Source: a virus
Reading direction: 5' to 3' (one strand)
IMG/VR virus record: IMGVR_UViG_3300034062_001556
Span: 1-25,188 of that record
DNA length: 25,188 bases
Positions 7,033-14,217 of the stretch are shown here, in pieces. Each line of letters begins with the position of its first letter. Within the stretch, counting starts at the first letter, position 1. Both the position numbers and the translations under genes were made by a program. Under the pieces are notes generated by a model. The model worked only from the letters and a program-made list of their open reading frames with translations, was not told the origin of the DNA and searched no databases.

Positions 7033-7192
7033 CGAAGCGTTCCCGGCCATGCCCGAAGAACAGGTCAAAGCGCTGCTCGACGAGGAGCTGGCCACTCAGC
7101 GCCGCCCGCGCTGGGTCGAGCGGCTGCACCAGCGCTACAACACCCTGCGCGTGGCCCGTGAGCGCGCCGAGCTGCTCGCCAGCCTGACATGA
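7007..7192 (+). CDS. Small helical protein with TTG start (61 aa)
   Basis: A 61-aa protein. The likely start is TTG 7007, which sits 7 nt after GGAG (6996-6999) within the end of the coiled-coil gene. An earlier TTG (6986) lacks a ribosome site. The sequence starts MKYTWRSLNEAFPAMPEEQ and continues as charged helices (RPRWVERLHQRYNTLRVARE), resembling a recurrent small early phage protein with an ERLHQRY block, though I cannot name it. It ends in an ATGA overlap with the second winged-helix-like gene. Confidence 0.6.
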   Translation: MKYTWRSLNEAFPAMPEEQVKALLDEELATQRRPRWVERLHQRYNTLRVARERAELLASLT

Positions 7193-7506
7193 GTGACTTT
7201 CGCGCATGGGAGACGCGCAACCTGATCAAGTTTGCTCAGGAAGCCAACGCACGCCTACAAGAAATCGAAACAATGAAAACACACGCCCCTAAAGTAAGAG
7301 AACGATTGGCCGCCACACCCGACGGCATGACACTGGTTGAGCTGAACGACGCCACCGGCATCCGCAAGGACACCTTGCGCAACACGGTCGAGTCTATGCC
7401 CGACGTCTACATCGACCGCTGGGAGGGTCCGTACCGTGGCCAGTGGGCTGCGGTCTACTGCATCCATCTGGCCCCACCCAACTGCCCGAGGCCAGACCAT
7501 GCGTAA
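7189..7506 (+). CDS. Winged-helix/HTH-like protein, copy 2, with extra N-terminal segment
   Basis: A 105-aa protein from ATG 7189 (ATGA overlap). Residues 1-28 (MSDFRAWETRNLIKFAQEAN) form a separate helical segment that in my recollection occurs on its own or on other small phage proteins. From residue 30 (MKTHAPKVRERLAATPDGMT) it matches the 6569-6874 protein through the HTH-like part and the MPDVYIDRW wing. The overall look is a fusion of a short helix module to a duplicated winged-helix-like domain. An internal ATG at residue 30 lacks a good ribosome site, so the long form is favoured. Probable DNA-binding function, unproven. Confidence 0.68.
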   Translation: MSDFRAWETRNLIKFAQEANARLQEIETMKTHAPKVRERLAATPDGMTLVELNDATGIRKDTLRNTVESMPDVYIDRWEGPYRGQWAAVYCIHLAPPNCPRPDHA

Positions 7507-7969
7507 GCGCAGCAAGTACCGCCCAAAGGCGCAGCTGCACGACCCGCTGACGTGGGTGATCGCCGGGCTGCGGCCCGTGCTGACGGCCACCGAGGTCATG
7601 GACAACGTGCGGATCAAGAACCACCTAGCCCTGCGCTGCGTGGTGGAGGGCACTGCCACCCGCAAGGACATGGACGTGCTCATCGAGGCGTTCAACATCA
7701 CAGAGGCGCTGGCGCGGGTCGATCCAGCCCTTGGCCGCGACTGGGCGGCGGAGATCAAGGCAGGGCAGGACGCGCTGCTGTCGATGTGCAAGCGAGGCGT
7801 CAGCTTAGGCGACCGCTTCGTGTTCACTGGGGCCGAGCTGAACGCGGCCAACACCGTCATGGAACTGCATGACGCGCAGCTGGAGCGCTGCACCGTCGCT
7901 CAGATGGAAAAGGCCATCGGCGAAGTCGTCAAGGACATCAGAAACAAGAAAGCGAGAGCCGTCGTATGA
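7499..7969 (+). CDS. Hypothetical phage protein, 156 aa
   Basis: A 156-aa basic-to-neutral protein from ATG 7499 (overlaps the previous gene by 8 nt; CGAGG ribosome site upstream). Predicted largely helical: MRKRSKYRPKAQLHDPLTWV, a central ALRCVVEGTATRKDMDVLIE helix pair, and a C-terminal charged helix ending in KKARAVV. Similar proteins of this length beginning RKRSKYRPK sit in early regions of betaproteobacterial phages as far as I remember, with no function assigned. ATGA overlap with the next gene. Confidence 0.7.
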   Translation: MRKRSKYRPKAQLHDPLTWVIAGLRPVLTATEVMDNVRIKNHLALRCVVEGTATRKDMDVLIEAFNITEALARVDPALGRDWAAEIKAGQDALLSMCKRGVSLGDRFVFTGAELNAANTVMELHDAQLERCTVAQMEKAIGEVVKDIRNKKARAVV

Positions 7970-8148
7970 ACATCCTCAAGAACCTATTTCGCACCCCAAG
8001 CATCGAGGCTGTTGCCCTGCGCGAGCTGGAGGCCGCCAAGCGCGATCTGTTGCAGATGCAGGACACGCAAGAATACGCTGCCAAGATGGTGGAGTACCAC
8101 CAGGGCAAGATCGAGCGCCTGACGGCCTATCTGAGGGATGCGGCATGA
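7966..8148 (+). CDS. Small coiled-coil protein (60 aa)
   Basis: A 60-aa protein with ATGA overlaps at both ends. After an N-terminal MNILKNLFRTPSIEAVAL segment, almost the whole chain is a charged amphipathic helix (LRELEAAKRDLLQMQDTQE and EYHQGKIERLTAYLRD), typical of a small coiled-coil protein. No motif for activity. It belongs to the packed early micro-gene chain. Confidence 0.65.
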   Translation: MNILKNLFRTPSIEAVALRELEAAKRDLLQMQDTQEYAAKMVEYHQGKIERLTAYLRDAA

Positions 8149-8294
8149 CCGCCCGGATAGGCAAGAAGATGAAAGCCGCCGAGCCACTGCCAGAGTCAGT
8201 CTGGCGGTATTGGCTGGGGCGGCTTGCTTACATCGTGCTGGTGGCCTTGGCGGCCAACCTGATAATGGTCGGGCTGCTGGCGCTTATGCGTTGA
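8145..8294 (+). CDS. Small single-span membrane protein (49 aa)
   Basis: A 49-aa protein, the last gene of the plus-strand run. It has a basic, cytoplasm-facing N-terminus (MTARIGKKMKAAEPLPE) and one transmembrane helix (about residues 26-46, LAYIVLVALAANLIMVGLLA). The positive-inside rule puts the N-terminus in the cytoplasm. Its 3' end overlaps the convergent endolysin gene by 11 bp. A role in lysis or in membrane modification is possible but not shown. Confidence 0.6.
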   Translation: MTARIGKKMKAAEPLPESVWRYWLGRLAYIVLVALAANLIMVGLLALMR

Positions 8295-8883
8295 GCACTT
8301 CCAAGGCGTGGTTGATGTGCTTGACGCGGTCGTCCAAGCCAATGACGCCGCCGTTGATCTTCTTGGTCATGCCGGTGTAGTCCTTGGCGTCGGCTTCCTT
8401 GTTCAGGCCGCGCTTGTTCCAGTACCAAGCAGCTGACAGCGCAGCGTACTTGGGCGCCAGCACCAGGTCGGGGCTGTGGATGAAGTCGATGCCCAGCGCG
8501 TCGCCGCACAGTGTGTAGTTGTCCTTGCCGGTGAGCTGGATGAGGCCACGGCCCTTGTACAGGCTGCCCTCGCCAGTCTCTTCGGTGCCGTTGCCCATGC
8601 GGCCGCCGTAGACCTTGTTGGCGATCTTGTCAGGATCGCGGTGGTAGGGCTTTGCAGCCTCCAGCGTGGGGAAGCGACTGGGCCAGACGCGGCACAGGCC
8701 CTCGGCGCTGTAGTTCAGGTTCTCTTGCAAGGTCTTGAAGTTGCCGGACTCATGGGCGCACTGGCCGATGAACGCCGCCATCCGCAGGGGCGTGTTGATC
8801 TCGTAGCGCTGGAAAGCCTCGTTCAGGGGCTCCAGCCAGTCTTCGGCGATGTGCAGTTCTTTGAGCTGTTCGGCGGTGATCAC
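8284..8883 (-). CDS. Endolysin, glycoside hydrolase family 19 (chitinase/lysozyme-like)
   Basis: A 199-aa peptidoglycan-degrading lysin of the GH19 fold. The proposed catalytic acid lies in CAHESGNF (Glu45), followed by the conserved SLYKGRGLIQLTGKDNY block (about 107-123) and a NGG-type C-terminal element (KINGGVIG). The single domain without a wall-binding module is typical of Gram-negative phages. There is no signal peptide, so export depends on the holin. The start is GTG 8883, with AAAGG upstream and a GTGA overlap with the holin stop. It is the last gene of the late run and overlaps the convergent early membrane-protein gene by 11 bp. Confidence 0.93.
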   Translation of the reverse strand: MITAEQLKELHIAEDWLEPLNEAFQRYEINTPLRMAAFIGQCAHESGNFKTLQENLNYSAEGLCRVWPSRFPTLEAAKPYHRDPDKIANKVYGGRMGNGTEETGEGSLYKGRGLIQLTGKDNYTLCGDALGIDFIHSPDLVLAPKYAALSAAWYWNKRGLNKEADAKDYTGMTKKINGGVIGLDDRVKHINHALEVLNA

Positions 8884-9299
8884 TGTTTGCCTTTCAGGAT
8901 GTCTTTCTGTTGGCTAGAGTTGGACGAGCCGAGCCAGAAGTTGTAAACGGACGCGGTCTCACGGGCCAGCACACCAAGCAGCATCATCATGATGTCTGAA
9001 CCTGTCAATGTCAGCACGCCAAAAGCCGATCCCAGCAGCAGGCTGAAAAAGCCCACCACGGTGATGATCGACAAGAACGCAGGCATGAACGACTTGTTGG
9101 TCTTCTGCATGTCGCGGGCGTCCGCAGTATTTGCGCTGGCGATCTCAAACAGCTTGGTGTCGTTGGCCATCTTGGCCAGCTCACCGTTCTGCTGCATTTG
9201 CGCCAGTTCGGCCTGAGCCTTGGCCTTGGCCTCGGGATCAGGCACAAACTTGTCGACCAGCTTCCCGCCGACTTCGAGTAATGCTGCGAGTGGAAGCAT
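8880..9299 (-). CDS. Holin, 3TM-type (GTA_holin_3TM-like)
   Basis: A 139-aa membrane protein directly upstream of, and translationally coupled to, the endolysin. It starts MLPLAALLEVGGKLVDKFVP, has an acidic/Gln-rich amphipathic stretch (KAKAQAELAQMQQNGE), then two hydrophobic spans (about 71-96, FMPAFLSIITVVGFFSLLLG, and about 102-124, MMMLLGVLARETASVYNFW). This arrangement, with the N-terminal segment as a possible third span, matches the 3TM holin family that accompanies GH19 and other lysins. An AGGAG site lies inside the stop region of the preceding virion gene. It times lysis by permeabilising the inner membrane. Confidence 0.85.
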   Translation of the reverse strand: MLPLAALLEVGGKLVDKFVPDPEAKAKAQAELAQMQQNGELAKMANDTKLFEIASANTADARDMQKTNKSFMPAFLSIITVVGFFSLLLGSAFGVLTLTGSDIMMMLLGVLARETASVYNFWLGSSNSSQQKDILKGKQ

Positions 9300-9302
9300 G
9301 GC

Positions 9303-10889
9303 TTACTCCTGAATGCCCGGCTGGGTCATGATCGTGCTGAGCAAACCGCGATTGAATTGCGATGGCGGTGGCGCAGCGGTTGTGCCCGACAGTAAACCGC
9401 CGATGGTTTGGTCTGCGGCTTGACGGCGCAGCAGCGCTTGCAGCTTGTCAGCCGTGAAACCACCCGCTGCGATAGGCGCGGTAAACATCAGCGTTTCGGG
9501 GCTGGCTATGCCGCCGCCGATACCACCCGCAGCGATCAGTTGGCTGCGCTGGGGGTTGAACTTAGCCGCCAAGGTCAACAGCGGGTCAAGCGAGCTACCT
9601 TTGGCGACCGACTTGATGGCGTTGCGCTCGGCTTCATTGAACAGCGCCATCTTGTTCTTGTTGGCCGCAAGCGCGATAAAGCCCTGCCGGATCAACTCGC
9701 TCTCAGACGCCGTGGGGTTGAGCGCTCGTGTCTCCGCAACATTTAAGATGTTTTCGAGCATGGACGCGCGGCTCAGATTACGCCAGTCCTTGCGGGCGCT
9801 GGCGATAGTCTTGACGGCCTCGTCGATACCGCCCGCGCCTGCGCTGACGTCGCGGGGCTTGAGGGCCGCGACGTGCTCGTCGATGCCTGCGATCAGTTCG
9901 CTGCCCAAGCGGCGCACGTTGGCGTCCGTATCACCCTTCAAGGTGTTGGCCAAGCTGCGCATCTTATCGACGTTATCGAACGTCACGTCTCCGCGAGCAG
10001 CGATACTTTCGATCTTGGATAAGACGTTTTTAACCGGCGCGGCGTTCTCGGGGATGTAGTCTTTGGCGTCCAAGCGCGTCTTGAGCTTGTCAACCAAGCT
10101 GTTGGCGTTGTCTGACGTCAGTTTGATGCCCAAGTCGCTGACCTTGGTGTACGAGCGCTGCGCGTTTTGGCGCACTTGTTCCATTGTGGGGACGGTCTGC
10201 TTGCCGGTCGCCACACGATTGGCGATGTTGCCCGCGCTGCTGCCGACTGCGCCGGACACGCCGATGCTGGCAACCAGCGCAGCTAAGTCGCTGCCGGTCA
10301 ACGCTTTGACGTCTTCAGCCACGGGCTGCGCTACGACCGGCGCAGCAGTGGCAGCGGGCAACTGTTGCGCCAAGTTTGCGCCGAATACGGTCCTTGGCAG
10401 CGCAGCGGCCATGCCACCAGCCGACACAAGACCCTGCATTCCTGCTTGGGCCGCACGCTCAGAGGTAGTTTGCGGCTCAGGCACGCCAAGCTGTGTCAAC
10501 GCTTGGCTTTGCGTTTGGGACAGGGTAGGGATTCGGGTTTCAGAACCTGTGGCCATAAGGGCCAAGTTTCCTAACCCGCTTGCGAAATCACCCACAATGT
10601 TCGCAGGTGCGGACAACCCCTGGACAACAGCGCGGCCAGCCAAGCCAGCTTGACGTCTGAGTTGATCGGCCATGCTTGGTTGCGCGGGTGCGGGAGCTGC
10701 TGCTGGCGCTGCTGTCGGAGCCGCTGCTGGCGCAGGGAACCGCGCAGCCAAACGCGCTGTCTCAGCGTCTGCCTCTGATGCAGGCGCCGCGCCACCCAAA
10801 CTGGCTTTGATACGGGCCAGCGCAGCCTCATTTGAGAGGCCGTCAGGCAACTCGTATGAAACGCCTTTGTATTCGTAGACAGTGGGCAT
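9303..10889 (-). CDS. Probable internal virion / DNA-ejection protein 1
   Basis: A 528-aa protein. Its N-terminal domain (TVYEYKGVSYELPDGLSNEA, about 1-33) is a short module common at the start of podovirus internal proteins. Then follows a Pro/Ala-rich linker (about 48-72), glycine-rich and hydrophobic helical segments (SDLAALVASIGVSGAVGSSA), and a long helical region. The low-complexity linker and membrane-active-looking helices fit proteins packed in the head and released to form a conduit for DNA entry. I cannot assign a specific homologue (for example T7 gp14, gp15 or gp16 equivalents). Placement next to two similar proteins and upstream of lysis supports the call. Confidence 0.65.
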   Translation of the reverse strand: MPTVYEYKGVSYELPDGLSNEAALARIKASLGGAAPASEADAETARLAARFPAPAAAPTAAPAAAPAPAQPSMADQLRRQAGLAGRAVVQGLSAPANIVGDFASGLGNLALMATGSETRIPTLSQTQSQALTQLGVPEPQTTSERAAQAGMQGLVSAGGMAAALPRTVFGANLAQQLPAATAAPVVAQPVAEDVKALTGSDLAALVASIGVSGAVGSSAGNIANRVATGKQTVPTMEQVRQNAQRSYTKVSDLGIKLTSDNANSLVDKLKTRLDAKDYIPENAAPVKNVLSKIESIAARGDVTFDNVDKMRSLANTLKGDTDANVRRLGSELIAGIDEHVAALKPRDVSAGAGGIDEAVKTIASARKDWRNLSRASMLENILNVAETRALNPTASESELIRQGFIALAANKNKMALFNEAERNAIKSVAKGSSLDPLLTLAAKFNPQRSQLIAAGGIGGGIASPETLMFTAPIAAGGFTADKLQALLRRQAADQTIGGLLSGTTAAPPPSQFNRGLLSTIMTQPGIQE

Positions 10890-10891
10890 AT

Positions 10892-12145
10892 TCAGTCCAA
10901 TTTGATTGGGTTTTGCGGTGTGCCAGCTTGTGCGCCGTAGTACGGGTCCACGCCTTGCGATTTACGACGGCTGTCAATGCGTTTTTGGGCGTTGACCCGC
11001 GCTTTGTCGGTCGTCTTGACGAAGTTGCTCAGCGCATCCAGCGTGGTCTGCGTGTCGTTCTTGCCAAAGGCAGCGATCAGTTCGTTGGCAAAGCGCAACA
11101 CGTCCTTGTCGGTCTGCACGCCTTTGGCAGCATCCGTCTTCAAGTTGGTGGCTTCTTGCACGGACCGTTGCAGTTGCGCGTAAGCGCGGCTCTCGGGCGT
11201 AGAGTTGCCAGCAGCGTTTTGCGCTTGGTAGCGCAGGTTGTTGATAGGGCCAAGCTGCAAAGGCGGCTTCTTGGTTGTCGGATCGGGCGTCAGCGAAGCC
11301 ACCGCAGGCTGCAAAGCCTCGGACCGCGCTGTCAGTGAATCGACCAGCTCCAGTTCTTTGTCTTCTTCCTTCTGCAGCGACGCAGGCAGCGTTTTGGGGC
11401 CTTTAAGCGTGGTTGCGAGTGCTGCCAAGCCGCGCTTGTTTTGCGCTTGCAGTTGTGCAATCTGGAGCTGAGTTGCGCCTGCTTGACGAGCAGCCTCAAG
11501 CCTAGCGTCCGCCGCGACTTTTGCAGCTTCAATACGGGCGTCGTTTGCGGCTTTGGCCGCGTCAGCGCGTGCCTCGCGGTCCGCGTCGCGTGTTGCAGCG
11601 GTTGTCAGCGCTGTGAGCACCTTGTCTGGATCACCATACTTGACCACGACAGCGCGGATGTCCGCTTCGGTAGCACCTGCGGGGAGTTTGGAGAGTTCGT
11701 CGCGCAGTTTGGTCTCTTGATCAAGGCTCAACTGCACCTTTTGCGCTTGTGCTTGCGACGCGGTTGCAGCAGCCCCGCGCTGCGCCACTAAGGCGTTGCT
11801 TTCTTGCAACTTGCGGTACTCGCCTTGCAGCATCATCGCGCCTTGCGGATCACCTGCTTGCGACAGCGCGGCGATAGCACGCTCGATAGACGCGGGGTCG
11901 TTCGGGTTGAGCTGGCTTGCGATCTGCTGACGCGCTGTGATGCGCTGCAACTCGGGGTCTTGCGCGCCCAGAGCACCTGCAACCGCGCCGCCTAACATGT
12001 TGGCCCCACGGCCAATGGCGAAGTTCGCCTGCTGGAACGGGTCGAGCTGGGCGTACTGCAACGCTTGCGCGTCGGCACGCTGCTGCTGGGCCAACTGGTA
12101 AGACTCCGGCGTGACGCCGAACAGGGATTGCACAATTTCTGCCAT
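10892..12145 (-). CDS. Probable internal virion / DNA-ejection protein 2, Ala/Gln-rich coiled coil
   Basis: A 417-aa protein that is strongly Ala/Gln/Lys-rich. A long coiled-coil stretch spans about 125-260 (for example REARADAAKAANDARIEAAK and DARLEAARQAGATQL). N-terminal residues 1-80 form a separate helical domain (MAEIVQSLFGVTPESYQLA). A C-terminal basic tail ends in DPYYGAQAGTPQNPIKLD. The length, composition and position agree with an internal core or ejection protein. GGAG is seven bases before ATG 12145 and only 2 nt separate it from the next gene, so the three internal proteins are one unit. Confidence 0.65.
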   Translation of the reverse strand: MAEIVQSLFGVTPESYQLAQQQRADAQALQYAQLDPFQQANFAIGRGANMLGGAVAGALGAQDPELQRITARQQIASQLNPNDPASIERAIAALSQAGDPQGAMMLQGEYRKLQESNALVAQRGAAATASQAQAQKVQLSLDQETKLRDELSKLPAGATEADIRAVVVKYGDPDKVLTALTTAATRDADREARADAAKAANDARIEAAKVAADARLEAARQAGATQLQIAQLQAQNKRGLAALATTLKGPKTLPASLQKEEDKELELVDSLTARSEALQPAVASLTPDPTTKKPPLQLGPINNLRYQAQNAAGNSTPESRAYAQLQRSVQEATNLKTDAAKGVQTDKDVLRFANELIAAFGKNDTQTTLDALSNFVKTTDKARVNAQKRIDSRRKSQGVDPYYGAQAGTPQNPIKLD

Positions 12146-12147
12146 GA

Positions 12148-13221
12148 TTAATCTCCTGAACCGCCGGTGCCGTAGAAAAAGCTGGATTGAGGTGTACCAG
12201 CAAAGCCACCACTCATGGTCGCTGGGTTGTAGACGGTGTTGCCCATCGAGTTTGTGTTGCTGAACATCCGCCCAAAAGCGTCTGTCAAGGGCTTGCTCTG
12301 GCTTGCGCCCACCAAAGCTGTGGCAAACGGATTGTAGGCGTCAGCACGGGCCTGTGTGCCCGCAGCAGCAATGCCGCCTTGCAGCAACGCCTGAGCGCCG
12401 GTTGGGTTGGCCATCCGGCCGCCCAACTGAGCGCCGATGTCCAATGCGGATTGGCCAAGCGTCTCCAGACCAGTGGCACCTTTCAGATATGCCTCATAAG
12501 GTGATAGCGCGGCTACTTGGCCCTGATAACCACCCCGCATCAATTCGCCGCCTAAACCAAACAAACCAGCCCCAAAACGCGTTTGGTCCATGCCTGCCTG
12601 CTGGGCCTGCGCTGCCAGAGCTGCGTCCTGCTGGGCAATGGTGTTGTAGTACGCCTCCAGCTCAGGGTTGGCTGCGCCGAGACCTGCGCCGCCGTCAGGG
12701 CGAGCACCGGTTGCGCCCACAGCCAAGCCGCCACGGCCGGTGTTGAACAGTTGGTTCTGGAGCTGTGCAAGTTGACGCTCACGGCTAGGGGCCAGCAGGT
12801 TCTGCTGCGCGGTCATGTACTGCTGCGCGGCCTGCTCGGGCGACTGGGCGAGGTACTGCTGGCCAAGGCCGAACAGGCTCTGACCTGCTTGGCCCAGAGG
12901 TGCGAACTGGGCTTGCGCCTGCTCGGCTTGCGTGAGGCCACCCCCCGTCAAGCCCAAGAAGCGGTCCTGCAAGGCCCGCAGCTGTGGGTCGAGCGTGTAG
13001 CTGGCCCCAGACACGCGGCCGTCTTCGCCAGTGGTGAACTGCGACTGACCAAAACGCGTCGTGATGCCGACCGGGCGAAACCGCGACTCTTCAGCCGCCA
13101 TACGCGCCGCGTCACGTTGCGCCGCCGCCTGCGTGGCCGCCGCGTCTTCAGCGGAGTTACCGCCGATAATGCCGCCAAGCAGCCCCAAGCCACCTGCAAT
13201 TGCTCCACCAATCCAAGGCAT
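12148..13221 (-). CDS. Probable internal virion protein 3, glycine-rich with N-terminal hydrophobic segment
   Basis: A 357-aa protein starting MPWIGGAIAGGLGLLGGII, a glycine-rich hydrophobic segment that could insert in a membrane. After it comes a long Gln/Ala/Gly-rich helical body (AQFAPLGQAGQSLFGLGQQY). No family is named by motif, but small ejection proteins of podoviruses start in the same way. A TTG upstream (13233) would add four residues, but ATG 13221 has GGAG six bases away and is preferred. It is first in the set of three and lies directly after the cupin gene. Confidence 0.65.
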   Translation of the reverse strand: MPWIGGAIAGGLGLLGGIIGGNSAEDAAATQAAAQRDAARMAAEESRFRPVGITTRFGQSQFTTGEDGRVSGASYTLDPQLRALQDRFLGLTGGGLTQAEQAQAQFAPLGQAGQSLFGLGQQYLAQSPEQAAQQYMTAQQNLLAPSRERQLAQLQNQLFNTGRGGLAVGATGARPDGGAGLGAANPELEAYYNTIAQQDAALAAQAQQAGMDQTRFGAGLFGLGGELMRGGYQGQVAALSPYEAYLKGATGLETLGQSALDIGAQLGGRMANPTGAQALLQGGIAAAGTQARADAYNPFATALVGASQSKPLTDAFGRMFSNTNSMGNTVYNPATMSGGFAGTPQSSFFYGTGGSGD

Positions 13222-13222
13222 A

Positions 13223-13516
13223 TTAAGCTCCAATCAAAACGTCATCCACTTTTGACGGGTCTTTCTCGTCAGTGGCGTGAATACAAAACCAAACGCAATC
13301 CGTGATGGCCTTGACGCCGTGCGTCAGGCCAGCCTTGATCTCTATGCAGGCCGGGGCCTCGACAACCTCAATCTCTTCACCCTTCATCACCGCCACCTTG
13401 CCCGCAGCCAGGATCGACAGGTGGCTGAAGTCATGCGTGTGCTTCAGGATGGCCGTGCCTGCGGGGATAACCGCTTGTTTGGCGTACAGCCCATCGCTGA
13501 AGTGGTGCTCTATCAT
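13223..13516 (-). CDS. Small cupin-fold protein
   Basis: A 97-aa protein with a full cupin motif 1: Gly20-x5-His26-x-His28-x3-His32-x6-Gly39, i.e. the consensus G-x5-HxH-x3-E-x6-G with the glutamate replaced by histidine. Motif 2 is recognisable at KAGLTHGV (Gly63, His66), with Lys in place of the usual Pro. The four histidines could bind a metal. ATG 13516 overlaps the collar-fibre stop as ATGA; a GTG at 13531 is the alternative. A cupin among virion genes is unusual: it may be a structural or assembly factor or an accessory enzyme, and the substrate is unknown. Confidence 0.78.
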   Translation of the reverse strand: MIEHHFSDGLYAKQAVIPAGTAILKHTHDFSHLSILAAGKVAVMKGEEIEVVEAPACIEIKAGLTHGVKAITDCVWFCIHATDEKDPSKVDDVLIGA

Positions 13517-14217
13517 GCTGTCCGTTTCCACATGTACACGGTGATGTACGGCTGGTAGTTAGCGTTGGTGCCCGACGAACCAGATGATGCGACAGAAGTC
13601 GAAACCGTGATGCCTGTAGTCTTGCTGTCTGTGTTTGCGGAACTTGTCTGCGTAGGTGATGTAAGGGCCGACCACTTAGCACCCGGCGTTCCGCCCGCCC
13701 CAGTCGTGTTTTCAAGCGTTGTAGTGTGAAAGTGACCGGGATCGCTAACAGTAGAAGTAGCCGTGTGGTTGTGGCTAACAGTGACCGCGTTTGCGCTACC
13801 GCCAGTCTCTTCCGCCGTATCGAACAGCGCATTGCCGGAATCGAAGCCGACCATGACCCGACCAGCACCAAAAGCCGTCCAAGTGCCAAAGCCGAGCAGC
13901 GTGCCGGGATTGGTAGAGACAACGGCCGTGTAGATCGCGCCGACAGGGAATAGCGACGCTTTAACGGCCTGCACGAAGGCTGTAGTAGCCAGCGCAGTGC
14001 TGCTATCGGTCGAGGTCTGCGTCGTGCCAACGGTGCCTGTCGGCAGCGTTGGCGTGCCCGTAAACGTGGGTGACGCCAAGTCAGCTTTGGTCGCCACCGC
14101 TGTGGCGATGTTGTTGAACTCGGTGTCGATCTCAGTGCCCTTGACGATCTTGAGCGGGTCACCAGATGGCAACGCGTCCTTGGTCGCAAAGTTGGTGCTC
14201 TTGGTGTAGTTACTCAT
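13513..14217 (-). CDS. Tail fibre / collar-type protein with His-x-His motifs
   Basis: A 234-aa virion protein. N-terminal residues 1-45 hold an attachment-like segment (KIVKGTEIDTEFNNIATAV). Then come fibre repeats (ASPTFTGTPTLPTGTVG), a TTAFVQAVKASLFPVGAIY collar-type start, GFGTWTAFGAGRVMVGFD, and His-x-His elements (SHNHTATS and PGHFHTTT). It ends with NYQPYITVYMWKRTA, a common terminus of tail-collar and baseplate-wedge-like fibres. Paired HxH motifs bind metal in several trimeric phage fibres. ATGA overlaps with both neighbours. Confidence 0.85.
   Translation of the reverse strand: MSNYTKSTNFATKDALPSGDPLKIVKGTEIDTEFNNIATAVATKADLASPTFTGTPTLPTGTVGTTQTSTDSSTALATTAFVQAVKASLFPVGAIYTAVVSTNPGTLLGFGTWTAFGAGRVMVGFDSGNALFDTAEETGGSANAVTVSHNHTATSTVSDPGHFHTTTLENTTGAGGTPGAKWSALTSPTQTSSANTDSKTTGITVSTSVASSGSSGTNANYQPYITVYMWKRTA

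Noticed and set aside
12583-13305. 240-aa plus-strand frame opposite internal virion protein 3
   Set aside because: Low-complexity antisense of a Gln/Ala-rich gene; no independent support.
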